Shown piece after piece: positions 1 through 7,530 of a DNA stretch of 62,258 nucleotides. Each line of letters begins with the position of its first letter. Positions within the stretch are counted from its first letter, which is position 1. This DNA is from an uncultured Oscillospiraceae bacterium (GTDB taxonomy: Bacteria > Bacillota > Clostridia > Oscillospirales > Oscillospiraceae). The notes below the pieces were generated by a model, which ran no database searches, was not told where the DNA came from, and was given only the letters and a program-made list of their open reading frames with translations. Location of the stretch: assembly GCA_910579595.1 (NCBI GenBank), contig CAJTVM010000005.1, forward strand, positions 1 to 62,258, in the 5' to 3' direction. Position numbers and translations under genes: made by a program.

Positions 1-173
1 TGATTGACATCTGCAACGCCCTTGGAACCGGAGCTGATGCCATCCTGTCAGCCTATGTTACGGTGGATACTCCCATTCGATGGACACCTCTGGCGGAGAA
101 GCTGGGAGGGCTGGACTTGGAGAAGCAGCATAAGATTGAGGCTATACTTGATTGCTTGATCGAGACGATTTAG
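1..173 (+). CDS. XRE-family HTH regulator, C-terminal part
   Basis: The window opens inside this gene; only the last 56 codons, ending at TAG 171-173, are present. The visible protein starts IDICNALGTGADAIL, which matches the end of a lambda-repressor-like helix-turn-helix domain (the 'L..IC.AL' helix that follows the recognition helix). A short tail then follows, with a helical 'LEKQHKIEAILDCLIETI' end. Such proteins are small DNA-binding repressors, often linked to mobile or accessory DNA. The DNA-contacting part lies outside the window, so the target is unknown. A perfect 12-bp hairpin follows 21 bases after the stop. Confidence 0.6.
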   Translation, partial: IDICNALGTGADAILSAYVTVDTPIRWTPLAEKLGGLDLEKQHKIEAILDCLIETI

Positions 174-194
174 AATGATAGGAAATAGCATAAC

Positions 195-226
195 AAGGCC
201 AGCACCCACAATCAGGTGCTGGCCTT
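195..226 (+). terminator. Hairpin after the XRE gene
   Basis: A perfect 12-bp stem (195-206 with 215-226) closes an 8-base loop. It starts 21 bases after the XRE stop codon. There is no T-run on either side, so it may be a weak terminator or only a protective 3' structure. Confidence 0.5.
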
Positions 227-258
227 ACTGCTCTACTTGACGATCCATATTAACCGTT

Positions 259-390
259 CTATTTTACCCCATCCATATGTACCGTAGACTTACTGATGCC
301 AAACCGGTTTGCGGCGGCGCGGACAGTGGCTTTGTTTTCTATGATGTACAGTGCCAGCTCCTGTGCGCGCTCCTCCATATTACCCTTCAC
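259..390 (-). pseudogene. spoIIID: Truncated spoIIID (sporulation regulator)
   Basis: On the minus strand a GTG at 390, with GGGGAG eight bases upstream, opens a 43-residue frame. It begins MKGNMEERAQELALYIIEN and continues through ATVRAAANRFGISKSTVH. This is the start and helix-turn-helix of SpoIIID, the mother-cell regulator of sporulation, which is normally about 80-95 residues. Right after the KSTVH recognition-helix end the sequence changes to MDGVK and stops. The usual continuation (KDVTERLP...) is not found downstream in any frame. I read this as a 3'-truncated copy joined to unrelated DNA. It is either a remnant of a duplication or a sign of loss of spoIIID; a full copy could exist elsewhere. 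Confidence 0.7.
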
Positions 391-579
391 TGACAACACT
401 CCCCACTGAGCTGGGGGACGGCGTGCCGGCGAGCCGCCTGCGGCCCCGGACCGTCCTGCCCCGACTGTGATGATGTATATGCGGCGGCGGAAGGGAATAT
501 AATCAGGCAGCATCTCGAATCTTGCCTTTTTTCACGTCTTGGGGGCTGACAGACGGGGCTTTTTTGGCCCTTATCATCA

Positions 580-608
580 TTGACGGCGGACGGCAAATTC
601 CATATAAT
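580..608 (+). promoter_or_regulatory. Sigma-A promoter for serC
   Basis: TTGACG (580-585) and TATAAT (603-608) are separated by 17 bp, close to the sigma-A consensus. A second TATAAT lies at 612-617. The serC Shine-Dalgarno AAGGAGG is at 649-655. I saw no T-box or other leader structure between promoter and gene. Confidence 0.75.
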
Positions 609-661
609 AGTTATAATACGCTAAAGCGGAAAACTTTCAGCGGTTTAAGGAGGAAAAAACA

Positions 662-1747
662 ATGGGTAACCAGCGTGTCTATAACTTCTCCGCCGGGCCG
701 TCCATGCTGCCGTTAGAGGTGCTGGAGCGGGCGGGGGCTGAAATCACCAACTACCAGGGCTCCGGTATGTCCGTGATGGAGATGAGCCACCGCTCCAAAG
801 TGTTTGACAAGATCTTCCAAGATACCAAGGCCAATTTCATCCGGCTGTTCCATGTGCCCGACAACTACAAGGTGCTGTTTTTGCAGGGGGGCGCGTCCGG
901 CCAGTTCTCCATGGTTCCGCTGAACCTGATCGGAAAAACCGGCAAGGCGGACTACGCCGTCACCGGCAACTTTTCAAACATTGCCTACAAGGAGGCCAAG
1001 AAGTACGGCGCCATTAATCTGGCCGCCTCCAGCGAGGACAAGAACCACACCTACATTCCTCAGCAGGATCAGCTGAAGCTGGATCCCGGGGCCAGCTATT
1101 TCCACTATTGCGCCAACAACACCATTTATGGCACCGAGTGGCAGTACGTGCCCGATACCGGGGACGTGCCCATCGTGTGCGATATGTCCTCCAACTTCCT
1201 GTCCCGGCCGGTAGATGTGTCCAAATATGGGATCATCTACGGCGGCGCCCAGAAGAACCTGGCCCCGGCGGGCCTGACCATCGCCATCGTCCGGGAGGAT
1301 CTGGCGGGCCATGAGCTGCCCTGCACCCCGCTGATGATGAATTACAAGACCATGATCGACAAAGACTCCATGTACAACACGCCTCCCTGCTGGTGCATCT
1401 ATATGCTGGGGCTGGTGCTGGAATGGCTGGACTCCAAGGGCGGTGTGGAAGGCATGGAGAAAATCAAGCATAACAAGGCTGCCCTGCTGTATGATGTGTT
1501 GGACAACTCCAAGCTGTTCTCCTGTGCTGCGGAGAAGGCCAGCCGTTCCGATATGAACGTCACCTTCCGCTCAGTCAGCGAGGAGTTGGACGCCAAGTTC
1601 GTCAAGGAGGCCACCGCTGCTGGGTTCACCAACCTGAAGGGCCACCGCAATGTGGGCGGTATGCGGGCATCCATCTACAACGCCATGCCCGTGGAGGGCG
1701 TGGAAAAGCTGGCGGACTTCATTCAGGCGTTTGACAAGGCCAACTGA
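662..1747 (+). CDS. serC: Phosphoserine aminotransferase
   Basis: The 361-residue protein is full length for SerC, a PLP-dependent fold-type I aminotransferase. It converts 3-phosphohydroxypyruvate plus glutamate to phosphoserine plus 2-oxoglutarate in the cytoplasm. Its start YNFSAGPSMLPLEVLE is the SerC signature, and the PLP lysine sits in the YGGAQKN motif (about residue 200). AAGGAGG stands seven bases before the ATG. It is first in an apparent serC - DUF1963 - serA operon, so two of the three serine-pathway steps from 3-phosphoglycerate are encoded together; serB is not in the window. Confidence 0.96.
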   Translation: MGNQRVYNFSAGPSMLPLEVLERAGAEITNYQGSGMSVMEMSHRSKVFDKIFQDTKANFIRLFHVPDNYKVLFLQGGASGQFSMVPLNLIGKTGKADYAVTGNFSNIAYKEAKKYGAINLAASSEDKNHTYIPQQDQLKLDPGASYFHYCANNTIYGTEWQYVPDTGDVPIVCDMSSNFLSRPVDVSKYGIIYGGAQKNLAPAGLTIAIVREDLAGHELPCTPLMMNYKTMIDKDSMYNTPPCWCIYMLGLVLEWLDSKGGVEGMEKIKHNKAALLYDVLDNSKLFSCAAEKASRSDMNVTFRSVSEELDAKFVKEATAAGFTNLKGHRNVGGMRASIYNAMPVEGVEKLADFIQAFDKAN

Positions 1748-1748
1748 C

Positions 1749-2612
1749 ATGAGCGGGTTAGAGCTGGCCCAGCAGATTGCCGGGGAAATCGTGGAGCGCA
1801 ATACCGAGCCCATCCTGCGCTTCACCCTGGAGCAGGGCGGGGAGCCGGGGATTATGGAGAGCAAGGTGGGCGGCACACCCTACCTGCCTCGGGATATGGC
1901 CTGGCCGCTGGATTCCAGGGGGATGGGCATGGAGCTGCTGGCCCAGGTGGACTGCGCCGTGCTGGAGGGCCTGCCTGACTTCCCTCACAAGGGGCTGCTG
2001 CAATTTTTCTTCGGTCTGGATGATATATTTGGGGCCGACTTTGACCACATGACCGAACAAAAGGATTTCCGGGTGCTGTACCATGAGACGGTGGACCGTT
2101 CCGTTACGGCGAGTGAGGTGCAGGCGAAACAGGCAAAAGCCGCCCAGCCGGAGGGGGACAGGAGATATTTTACCCCCTTGTTCGGGGCTTACGGCATCCA
2201 CTTTGCCCCGGCGGCGGTCCAGCACATCAACAGCCAGGATTTCCGGGCCTGGGAGCAGTTCCTGGCAAAATGGAATGAGCTTCACGGGACGGGCTTCAAA
2301 ACCCAGTGGGACTACTACCGGACGACGAAAATCAGCGGTGAGTTTCCCGCGCCAAAGGAAAAGGCCCCCTACCACCAGCTGGGCGGCTACCCTTACTTTA
2401 CCCAGGAGGATCCCCGGAGCGGTTCCGGCAATCCCATCGCGGATCTGGACGTGTTGCTGTTCCAGCTGGACAGCGATATGCTTCCGAAAGAGCAGGGCGG
2501 CGGCGACCTGGTGCTGTGGGGCGACTGCGGCGTTGCCAACTTCTTTATCAACCGGGAGGCGCTGAAAAACCGGGACTTCTCCCGGGTGTGCTATAACTGG
2601 GACTGCTGTTAA
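1749..2612 (+). CDS. DUF1963 (YwqG-like) protein
   Basis: I start this 287-residue protein at ATG 1749 (MSGLELAQQ), directly after the serC stop; the open frame extends further upstream but only inside serC. It shows the DUF1963/YwqG pattern: 'SKVGGTPYLP' near the start, 'LLAQVDCAVLEGLPDFP.KGLLQFF', then 'HQLGGYPYFTQEDPR' and a closing 'LVLWGDCGVANFFI'. The family has no settled biochemical role. Lying between serC and serA with almost no gap, it is surely co-transcribed with serine biosynthesis, but nothing in its sequence suggests an enzyme of that pathway. I regard the placement as operon hitchhiking unless it recurs in other species. Confidence 0.85.
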   Translation: MSGLELAQQIAGEIVERNTEPILRFTLEQGGEPGIMESKVGGTPYLPRDMAWPLDSRGMGMELLAQVDCAVLEGLPDFPHKGLLQFFFGLDDIFGADFDHMTEQKDFRVLYHETVDRSVTASEVQAKQAKAAQPEGDRRYFTPLFGAYGIHFAPAAVQHINSQDFRAWEQFLAKWNELHGTGFKTQWDYYRTTKISGEFPAPKEKAPYHQLGGYPYFTQEDPRSGSGNPIADLDVLLFQLDSDMLPKEQGGGDLVLWGDCGVANFFINREALKNRDFSRVCYNWDCC

Positions 2613-2643
2613 TCCCAGACTTAAAAAACGAGGTGAACAAGCT

Positions 2644-3810
2644 ATGTTCCATATCAAAACTATGAACAAGATCGCGGCGGTGGGGCTGGAGCGCCTGCCC
2701 GCCGATACCTACGCCGTTGGTGACGACACAGCCAATGAGGACGGTATCCTGGTCCGTTCCGCCAAGCTCCACGACTACGCCTTCCCCGACACCCTGTGGG
2801 CCATCGCCCGGGCCGGCGCCGGGGTGAACAACATCCCCGTAGACAAGTGCTCCGAGGCGGGCATTGTGGTGTTCAACACCCCCGGTGCCAACGCCAACGC
2901 CGTGAAGGAGCTGGTGATCTGCGCCATGCTGCTGGCCTCCCGGGACGTGATTGGCGGAGCGGAGTGGGTGAAGGCCCAGGCCAACACCGATGGTGTGGAG
3001 GTTGCTGACGTGGTGGAAAAGGGTAAGTCCGCCTTCGTCGGTCCCGAGCTGTACCGCAAGACCCTGGGCGTGGTGGGCCTGGGCGCTATTGGCGCGCTGG
3101 TGGCCAACATCGCCCTGTCCCTGGGCATGGAGGTGTACGGCTACGACCCTTACCTGTCCGTGGACGCCGCCCTGCGGCTGGACCGGCACATCAAGGTGGT
3201 GAAGGAACTGGATGCCCTGTATGCCAATTCTGACTATATTACCCTCCATCTGCCCTACATGGAGTCCACCAAGGACACCGTCAACGCCGCCGCCATTGCC
3301 AAGATGAAGGACGGGGTGCGCCTTATCAATCTGGCCCGGGGCGGGCTTGTGAACGACGCCGACCTCATCGCCGCCCTGGAGAGCGGCAAGGTGGCCTGCT
3401 ACGCCACCGACTTCCCCAACAATAAGCTGGTAGCCGCCCCCCATGTGGTGGCCCTGCCCCATCTGGGGGCCTCTACCCCCGAGAGCGAGGACAACTGCGC
3501 TGTTATGGCCGCTAACGAGCTGCGGGACTTCCTGGAGAACGGCAACATCAAGAACTCCGTCAACTTCCCCAACGTGATCATGGAACGATCCGGCGTCCAG
3601 CGCCTGTGCGTCATCCACCGCAACGTCCCCGCCGTCATCGCCAGCATTACCACCCAGCTGGGCGACGATGGGGTGAACGTGGAGAACATGACCAACAAGT
3701 CGAAGGGCGAGTATGCCTACACCATGGTGGACGTGGGTTCTCCCGTGGGCGAGAAGATCATTGAGCACATCCGCAGGGTGCCCGGTGTGATCCGGATGCG
3801 GGTGATCTGA
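2644..3810 (+). CDS. serA: D-3-phosphoglycerate dehydrogenase
   Basis: This 388-residue D-isomer-specific 2-hydroxyacid dehydrogenase oxidises 3-phosphoglycerate with NAD+, the first step of serine synthesis. The NAD-binding GLGAIGALVAN motif is near residues 144-154. The catalytic Arg lies in INLARGGLV, and the His in LPHLGAST; a C-terminal ACT domain (about residues 318-388) probably senses serine. The length fits the short clostridial SerA form, without the intervening domain of the long type. It follows the DUF1963 gene by 31 bases with a GAGGTGAAC ribosome binding site. A GC-rich hairpin at 3830-3864 closes the operon. Confidence 0.95.
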   Translation: MFHIKTMNKIAAVGLERLPADTYAVGDDTANEDGILVRSAKLHDYAFPDTLWAIARAGAGVNNIPVDKCSEAGIVVFNTPGANANAVKELVICAMLLASRDVIGGAEWVKAQANTDGVEVADVVEKGKSAFVGPELYRKTLGVVGLGAIGALVANIALSLGMEVYGYDPYLSVDAALRLDRHIKVVKELDALYANSDYITLHLPYMESTKDTVNAAAIAKMKDGVRLINLARGGLVNDADLIAALESGKVACYATDFPNNKLVAAPHVVALPHLGASTPESEDNCAVMAANELRDFLENGNIKNSVNFPNVIMERSGVQRLCVIHRNVPAVIASITTQLGDDGVNVENMTNKSKGEYAYTMVDVGSPVGEKIIEHIRRVPGVIRMRVI

Positions 3811-3829
3811 GGAAAACCGAATGTTACCA

Positions 3830-3864
3830 GCGGGCGCGGCCTCCGGGAAGGGAGCCGCGCCCGC
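3830..3864 (+). terminator. Terminator after serA
   Basis: An 11-bp perfect GC stem (3830-3840 with 3854-3864) is followed by a short T-run (TGTTTT). It lies 19 bases after the serA stop. Confidence 0.65.
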
Positions 3865-3982
3865 CTGTTTTGCGGGGCGGCTTATCTTCTGTGACAGCGG
3901 GCCGATATAGAAAATAGTGTAAGGAGTTCGCACAAATACATACAGGAGGTGCAGGGACGCACATAGGAAAGGGTTTTTTGGT

Positions 3983-4636
3983 ATGAGTATGAATGTAGGT
4001 GGACTGAGTTCGTCGATAGCGTGGATGCCAATCCCCAAAGACCGTCTCTCGAAAAGCGAGTTCGGGGATCAGTTGAAGCAGGCGGCGGCGCAGGCCAGTC
4101 CGGCAGCGGCGGCCAAGCCGGCGGCGGATACGGCGGAGATATCTGGGATTCAGGCGGCTTGGGACAAGCTGTCAGAGCGCACCCAGGAGGTGCTGCGCCG
4201 CTTGAAGGCGGGTGGGGCGGTCGGCAAAGCCGAGTGGATGGATGCCAGGAAGGATATGCTGTGGAGCGGTGTGATCGACGCGCTTCAATATGCTGGCGGC
4301 GACCCGGACTGCTACACCATAGGGTACAGCGACGGCCACGGGAATGAGATCTTCTATCCCCCCTACACCGGCCGCTGCACCTCTGCGGATGTGGGGAAAA
4401 ACCACCCGATGGGGGAAAAATACTGGGATTATTGGTCTGCGGGCAGCTGGATTGGGGGAGATATGCGCGGCAGCTATGTGGATCAGCTGCTGGCTGGGCT
4501 GAAGGGCTGGAAGGCCCGGCTGGACGGCATGATCGCGCCGAACGGACAGCGCTACGACACCTCCCCGATTGGGCGTGATATTCAAAATACAGAGCGTTTT
4601 TTCCATACCCTGAGCGGCCTGATGGAGTGCTGCTGA
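3983..4636 (+). CDS. Protein of unknown function, 217 aa
   Basis: I do not recognise this family. The protein has a low-complexity Ala-rich stretch at about residues 33-50 (QAAAQASPAAAAKPAA). After it come a helical segment with 'DKLSERTQEVLRRLKAG', then a polar C-terminal half with several Trp and Tyr. No signal peptide, membrane span or metal motif is visible. The N-terminus (MSMNVGGLSSS) plus a disordered linker is reminiscent of small clostridial surface or flagellar-associated proteins, but that is only an impression. AGGAAAGGG lies upstream of the ATG; a second ATG at 3989 is possible. It is monocistronic, with a terminator in front and one behind. Confidence 0.75.
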   Translation: MSMNVGGLSSSIAWMPIPKDRLSKSEFGDQLKQAAAQASPAAAAKPAADTAEISGIQAAWDKLSERTQEVLRRLKAGGAVGKAEWMDARKDMLWSGVIDALQYAGGDPDCYTIGYSDGHGNEIFYPPYTGRCTSADVGKNHPMGEKYWDYWSAGSWIGGDMRGSYVDQLLAGLKGWKARLDGMIAPNGQRYDTSPIGRDIQNTERFFHTLSGLMECC

Positions 4637-4646
4637 ATCTATATAA

Positions 4647-4680
4647 AACGGTCCCTCCCGGACAGGAGGGGCCGTTTTTT
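4647..4680 (+). terminator. Rho-independent terminator
   Basis: A 12-bp stem with one G-U pair (4647-4658 with 4665-4676) is followed by a six-T run, starting 10 bases after the stop of the unknown gene. Confidence 0.85.
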
Positions 4681-4762
4681 GCGCTTGGATGAAACCCGGA
4701 CGGGACACGATGTGATATGATAGGTGAAAGCGGCTTTCAAGACCGAAAAGGAGCAACCCCAA

Positions 4763-5305
4763 ATGAGAGAAGAAACCATCCTGCGAAAAATGCGCTCGGG
4801 CGACCCGGCGGGGCTGGAGGCCCTCATGGACCGCTACCTCCCCTATGTGTCCGCCGTGGTGTGGAACATCCTCCGGGGATCCATGTCCCCCGAGGACGGG
4901 GAGGAAACCGCCTCCGACGTGTTCCTGGCCGCCTGGGAGCAGGCGGACGACCTGCGTCCGGGACAGGTAAAGGCATGGTTGGGGGCGGTGGCCCGGCACA
5001 AGGCCAAAAACCGGCTGCGGCGGCAGAACCGCACCCTGCCCCTGGAGGAGGACGCGCTGGAGCTGCCCGGCCCGGACGATCCCGCCGGAGAGCTGGAGCG
5101 GAAGGAGGAGCAGGCCCAGGTACGCCGGGCGCTGTCCGCCCTGCCTCAGCCGGATCAGGAGATTTTCCTGAGGCATTACTACTATACCCAGAGTGTGAAG
5201 GAGATCGCCGCCGCCCTGGACATGAACGAATCCACCGTGAAAACCAAATTACGCAGAGGACGTTTCAAACTGAAGGAACTGCTGACGAAGGAGGCGCTGG
5301 CATGA
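4763..5305 (+). CDS. ECF-type RNA polymerase sigma factor
   Basis: This 180-residue protein carries sigma region 2 ('ALMDRYLPYVSAVVWNIL', then 'EDGEETASDVFLAAWEQ') at about residues 15-75. Region 4 ('ALPQPDQEIFLRHYYYTQ', then 'SVKEIAAALDMNESTVKT') is at about 120-170. These are the two DNA/core-binding domains of extracytoplasmic-function sigma factors. I choose ATG 4763, 10 bases after AAGGAG; an upstream in-frame start at 4724 has no ribosome binding site. It overlaps the next gene by ATGA, so the two are translationally coupled, as usual for a sigma factor and its membrane regulator. A TGAAAC at 4690 could be an autoregulated -35, but I could not pair it with a convincing -10. Confidence 0.92.
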   Translation: MREETILRKMRSGDPAGLEALMDRYLPYVSAVVWNILRGSMSPEDGEETASDVFLAAWEQADDLRPGQVKAWLGAVARHKAKNRLRRQNRTLPLEEDALELPGPDDPAGELERKEEQAQVRRALSALPQPDQEIFLRHYYYTQSVKEIAAALDMNESTVKTKLRRGRFKLKELLTKEALA

Positions 5306-6465
5306 AAAAACGAATTTCCGACCTGCTGGACGGCTACGAGGATGACAGCGTGGATCTGTCCGCTGATACGCCCCTTTCGCCCGCCCGGATTAAGGAGCTG
5401 ACTATGAACAGAATTACACCCAAACAAAACAAATTGCGCCGTCTGCCCGTCCGCCTGCTGGCCGCTGCGGCCATCGCGGCGGTCCTCACCGCCTCCGCCT
5501 TTGCGGCGGTCTACATCGCCGGGGCGGGGGAGCTGATGCAGGACTTTTTCGCCAAGGACGGCGAAGCCCTGTCCACCGGACAGATCGAATCGCTGGACCA
5601 GGTGGGCCAGACCTTTGAGGAGGGCGCCACCGACAACGGGGCCACGATTACCCCCGTCGCCGCCCTGGCGGACGAAAACTGCTATTACCTGCGCCTGCGG
5701 GTGGAGGCCCCCGAGGGCACCGTGCTGCCCGACCTGGATCCGAATGTGGACGGCTACTACCAAATGGTCGGAAGCCAGTGGCCGGAGGAGGAATTGACCT
5801 TCATCTCAGAGACGGGGGTAGATATCAACAATGGGTATAGCTACACCTTTGAATGGCAGCCGGACAGCGATCCCACCGACAACGTGAAGGAAGTGGTCAT
5901 CCGTTTCACCGCCCAGGGAACGGAGCCCGCGGTATACAATAACCAGGAGGGCAAAATCCTGACTATCCACGGCCTCTGGATTCAGGCCCCTGACAAGGCG
6001 TACACGCCCGTGTTCACCGGGAATTTTGTCCTGAATGTGGGCGGAGCCTTTGAAAAGCACTCTCTGACCATAGACTGCGGCGGGGCGGACTATGTTGACA
6101 CCACCGGCTTGGGCTACACCACCTGGCTGGATCGGGTGGAGCTGACCCCGCTGTCCATCTCGGTGTGGTTCCGCGACAACGTGAAGCCCGATCAGACCAG
6201 CTATGCGCATTTTAGCGGCAGCAAGGGGTTCTGTGAGGGGCTGCAAATCGTGCTGAAGGACGGCACGGTGGTCTTTGACAACGTGCCCACATGGACATTC
6301 GACCCAGCGGAACTCAATTGGGACGCTTCCACCATGCTGGCGGACGGCCCAATCAGCAATAAGGACGGCTACACCCCTTTCAGCCAGCCTCTGGACCTGG
6401 ACCAGGTGGACTATCTCAAATTCGGGGATCACATCATCCCCGTCCACATGGACAGCGTGGATTGA
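5302..6465 (+). CDS. Membrane-anchored DUF4179-like partner of the sigma factor
   Basis: The 387-residue protein starts at the ATG overlapping the sigma-factor stop. Residues 1-45 are cytoplasmic (MKKRISDLLDGYEDD...). A single transmembrane helix follows at about 50-72 (LLAAAAIAAVLTASAFAAVY), and the remaining 315 residues are extracytoplasmic and beta-rich. This layout, directly downstream of an ECF gene, is that of the DUF4179-type proteins thought to act as anti-sigma factors or envelope sensors in Clostridia. I see no zinc-binding HxxxCxxC motif of classical anti-sigma factors. The signal it senses is unknown. Confidence 0.72.
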   Translation: MKKRISDLLDGYEDDSVDLSADTPLSPARIKELTMNRITPKQNKLRRLPVRLLAAAAIAAVLTASAFAAVYIAGAGELMQDFFAKDGEALSTGQIESLDQVGQTFEEGATDNGATITPVAALADENCYYLRLRVEAPEGTVLPDLDPNVDGYYQMVGSQWPEEELTFISETGVDINNGYSYTFEWQPDSDPTDNVKEVVIRFTAQGTEPAVYNNQEGKILTIHGLWIQAPDKAYTPVFTGNFVLNVGGAFEKHSLTIDCGGADYVDTTGLGYTTWLDRVELTPLSISVWFRDNVKPDQTSYAHFSGSKGFCEGLQIVLKDGTVVFDNVPTWTFDPAELNWDASTMLADGPISNKDGYTPFSQPLDLDQVDYLKFGDHIIPVHMDSVD

Positions 6466-6472
6466 CGCAAAA

Positions 6473-6497
6473 CGGCCCCTCCCAGCGGGAGGGGCCG
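6473..6497. terminator. Bidirectional terminator
   Basis: A perfect 11-bp stem (6473-6483 with 6487-6497) with a 3-base loop lies between the convergent sigma-factor operon and rfbA. A short T-rich tract flanks it on each side. Confidence 0.8.
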
Positions 6498-6507
6498 CGT
6501 TTCGTAT

Positions 6508-7362
6508 TCAGATGGACAGCAGGTACTGCCCGTAGGCCGTCATGGCCATGGGCTGTCCCAGCGCCCGGAGCTGTTTCTCCGTAATCCACCCCTGCCGGAA
6601 GGCGCACTCCTCAATGCACCCCACGTACCGCCCGCCGTGCTGGAGGGCGTGGATGGTGTGGGCGGCGGTGAGCAGGCTGTCGGCGTTGCCCGCGTCCAGC
6701 CACACGTAGTTGTCCTCCAGCGGGATCACCTGCAAGCTCCCCCGGCGGAGGAATTCCAGATTCACGTCGGTGATCTCCAGCTCACCCCGGGCGGAGGGTG
6801 TGAGCTGTCCGGCGATGGACAGCGCCTCGTTGGTGTAAAAGTACAGCCCCGGCACGATGTAGTTGGACTTGGGATGCTGGGGCTTTTCCTCAATGGAAAT
6901 GGCCTTGCCGCCGGCGTCAAACTCCACCACGCCAAAGGGGCGGGGGTCGTCCACCCGGCAGCCGAACACCGTGCCCCCCCGGTTTTTCCGGGCGGCCCGC
7001 TGGAGGGTCTGTTCCAGATCCAAAGCCCAGAAAATGTTGTCCCCCAGTACCAGGCAGACGTCGTCGCCGTTGAGGAATTTTCCCCCGATAAGCAGGGCGT
7101 CGGCAATGCCCTTGGCCACGGGCTGGACGGTGTATTGGATGCTCATACCCAGCTGGGATCCGTTTCCCAGCAGGGCGGCAAAGGTGTCCGCCTCGCCGGG
7201 GGGCACAATCACCAGCACATCCCGGATGCCCGCCTGGATCAGTACGGACAGGGGATAGTAGATCAGCGGCTTGTCGTATACGGGAAGCAGGGGCTTGCAG
7301 ACGGGACGGGTCATGGGGTACAGGCGTGTGCCCCGGCCGGCGGCCAAAATGATACCTTTCAT
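6508..7362 (-). CDS. rfbA: Glucose-1-phosphate thymidylyltransferase
   Basis: The 284-residue protein makes dTDP-glucose from dTTP and glucose-1-phosphate, the first step towards dTDP-rhamnose. The nucleotide-binding motif GIILAAGRGTRLYP is at the start, followed by 'KPLLPVYDKPLIYYPL', 'VLGDNIF', 'SIEEKPQHPKSNY' and 'WLDAGNADSLL', all classic RmlA features. I start at ATG 7362, preceded by GGAGGT; the very long frame continuing upstream is antisense to the CobW gene and is not real. The rmlB, C and D genes are not beside it, unlike most rhamnose clusters. It is divergent from the CobW gene. Confidence 0.94.
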   Translation of the reverse strand: MKGIILAAGRGTRLYPMTRPVCKPLLPVYDKPLIYYPLSVLIQAGIRDVLVIVPPGEADTFAALLGNGSQLGMSIQYTVQPVAKGIADALLIGGKFLNGDDVCLVLGDNIFWALDLEQTLQRAARKNRGGTVFGCRVDDPRPFGVVEFDAGGKAISIEEKPQHPKSNYIVPGLYFYTNEALSIAGQLTPSARGELEITDVNLEFLRRGSLQVIPLEDNYVWLDAGNADSLLTAAHTIHALQHGGRYVGCIEECAFRQGWITEKQLRALGQPMAMTAYGQYLLSI

Positions 7363-7419
7363 AATAACCTCCATCAAATTATGCGCGGCGGTGCGGCGCA
7401 TGGTTTCCTCCCCAAGGTG

Positions 7420-7496
7420 ATTATACAAAAGACGGAAGAAAAAGTCAATGCGGCGGGCTGTCCCCGCTTGACTTTCCTGGCCCGGGGCGTTAAAAT
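7420..7496. promoter_or_regulatory. Divergent promoters with a shared dyad
   Basis: For rfbA (minus strand) TTGACT (7448-7443) and TATAAT (7425-7420) are 17 bp apart. For the CobW gene (plus strand) TTGACT (7468-7473) and TAAAAT (7491-7496) are also 17 bp apart. The two -35 boxes are the ends of an inverted repeat: AAAGTCAA at 7441-7448 mirrors TTGACTTT at 7468-7475, and a further GCGG/CCGC pairs inside. A repressor bound there could shut both promoters, but the dyad may simply reflect the two -35 boxes facing each other. Confidence 0.7.
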
Positions 7497-7530
7497 AGAA
7501 AGAAACTTTAAGTAAAGGAAATGATTCCTG

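Noticed and set aside
2548..4038. 496-codon minus-strand frame
   Set aside because: Antisense shadow of serA; Gly/His/Val-rich composition is typical of GC-rich antisense frames and no ribosome binding site is present.
4717..5301. Long 5' extension of the sigma-factor partner frame
   Set aside because: It is a shifted reading of the sigma-factor gene; the ATG at 5302 overlapping the sigma stop is the natural start.
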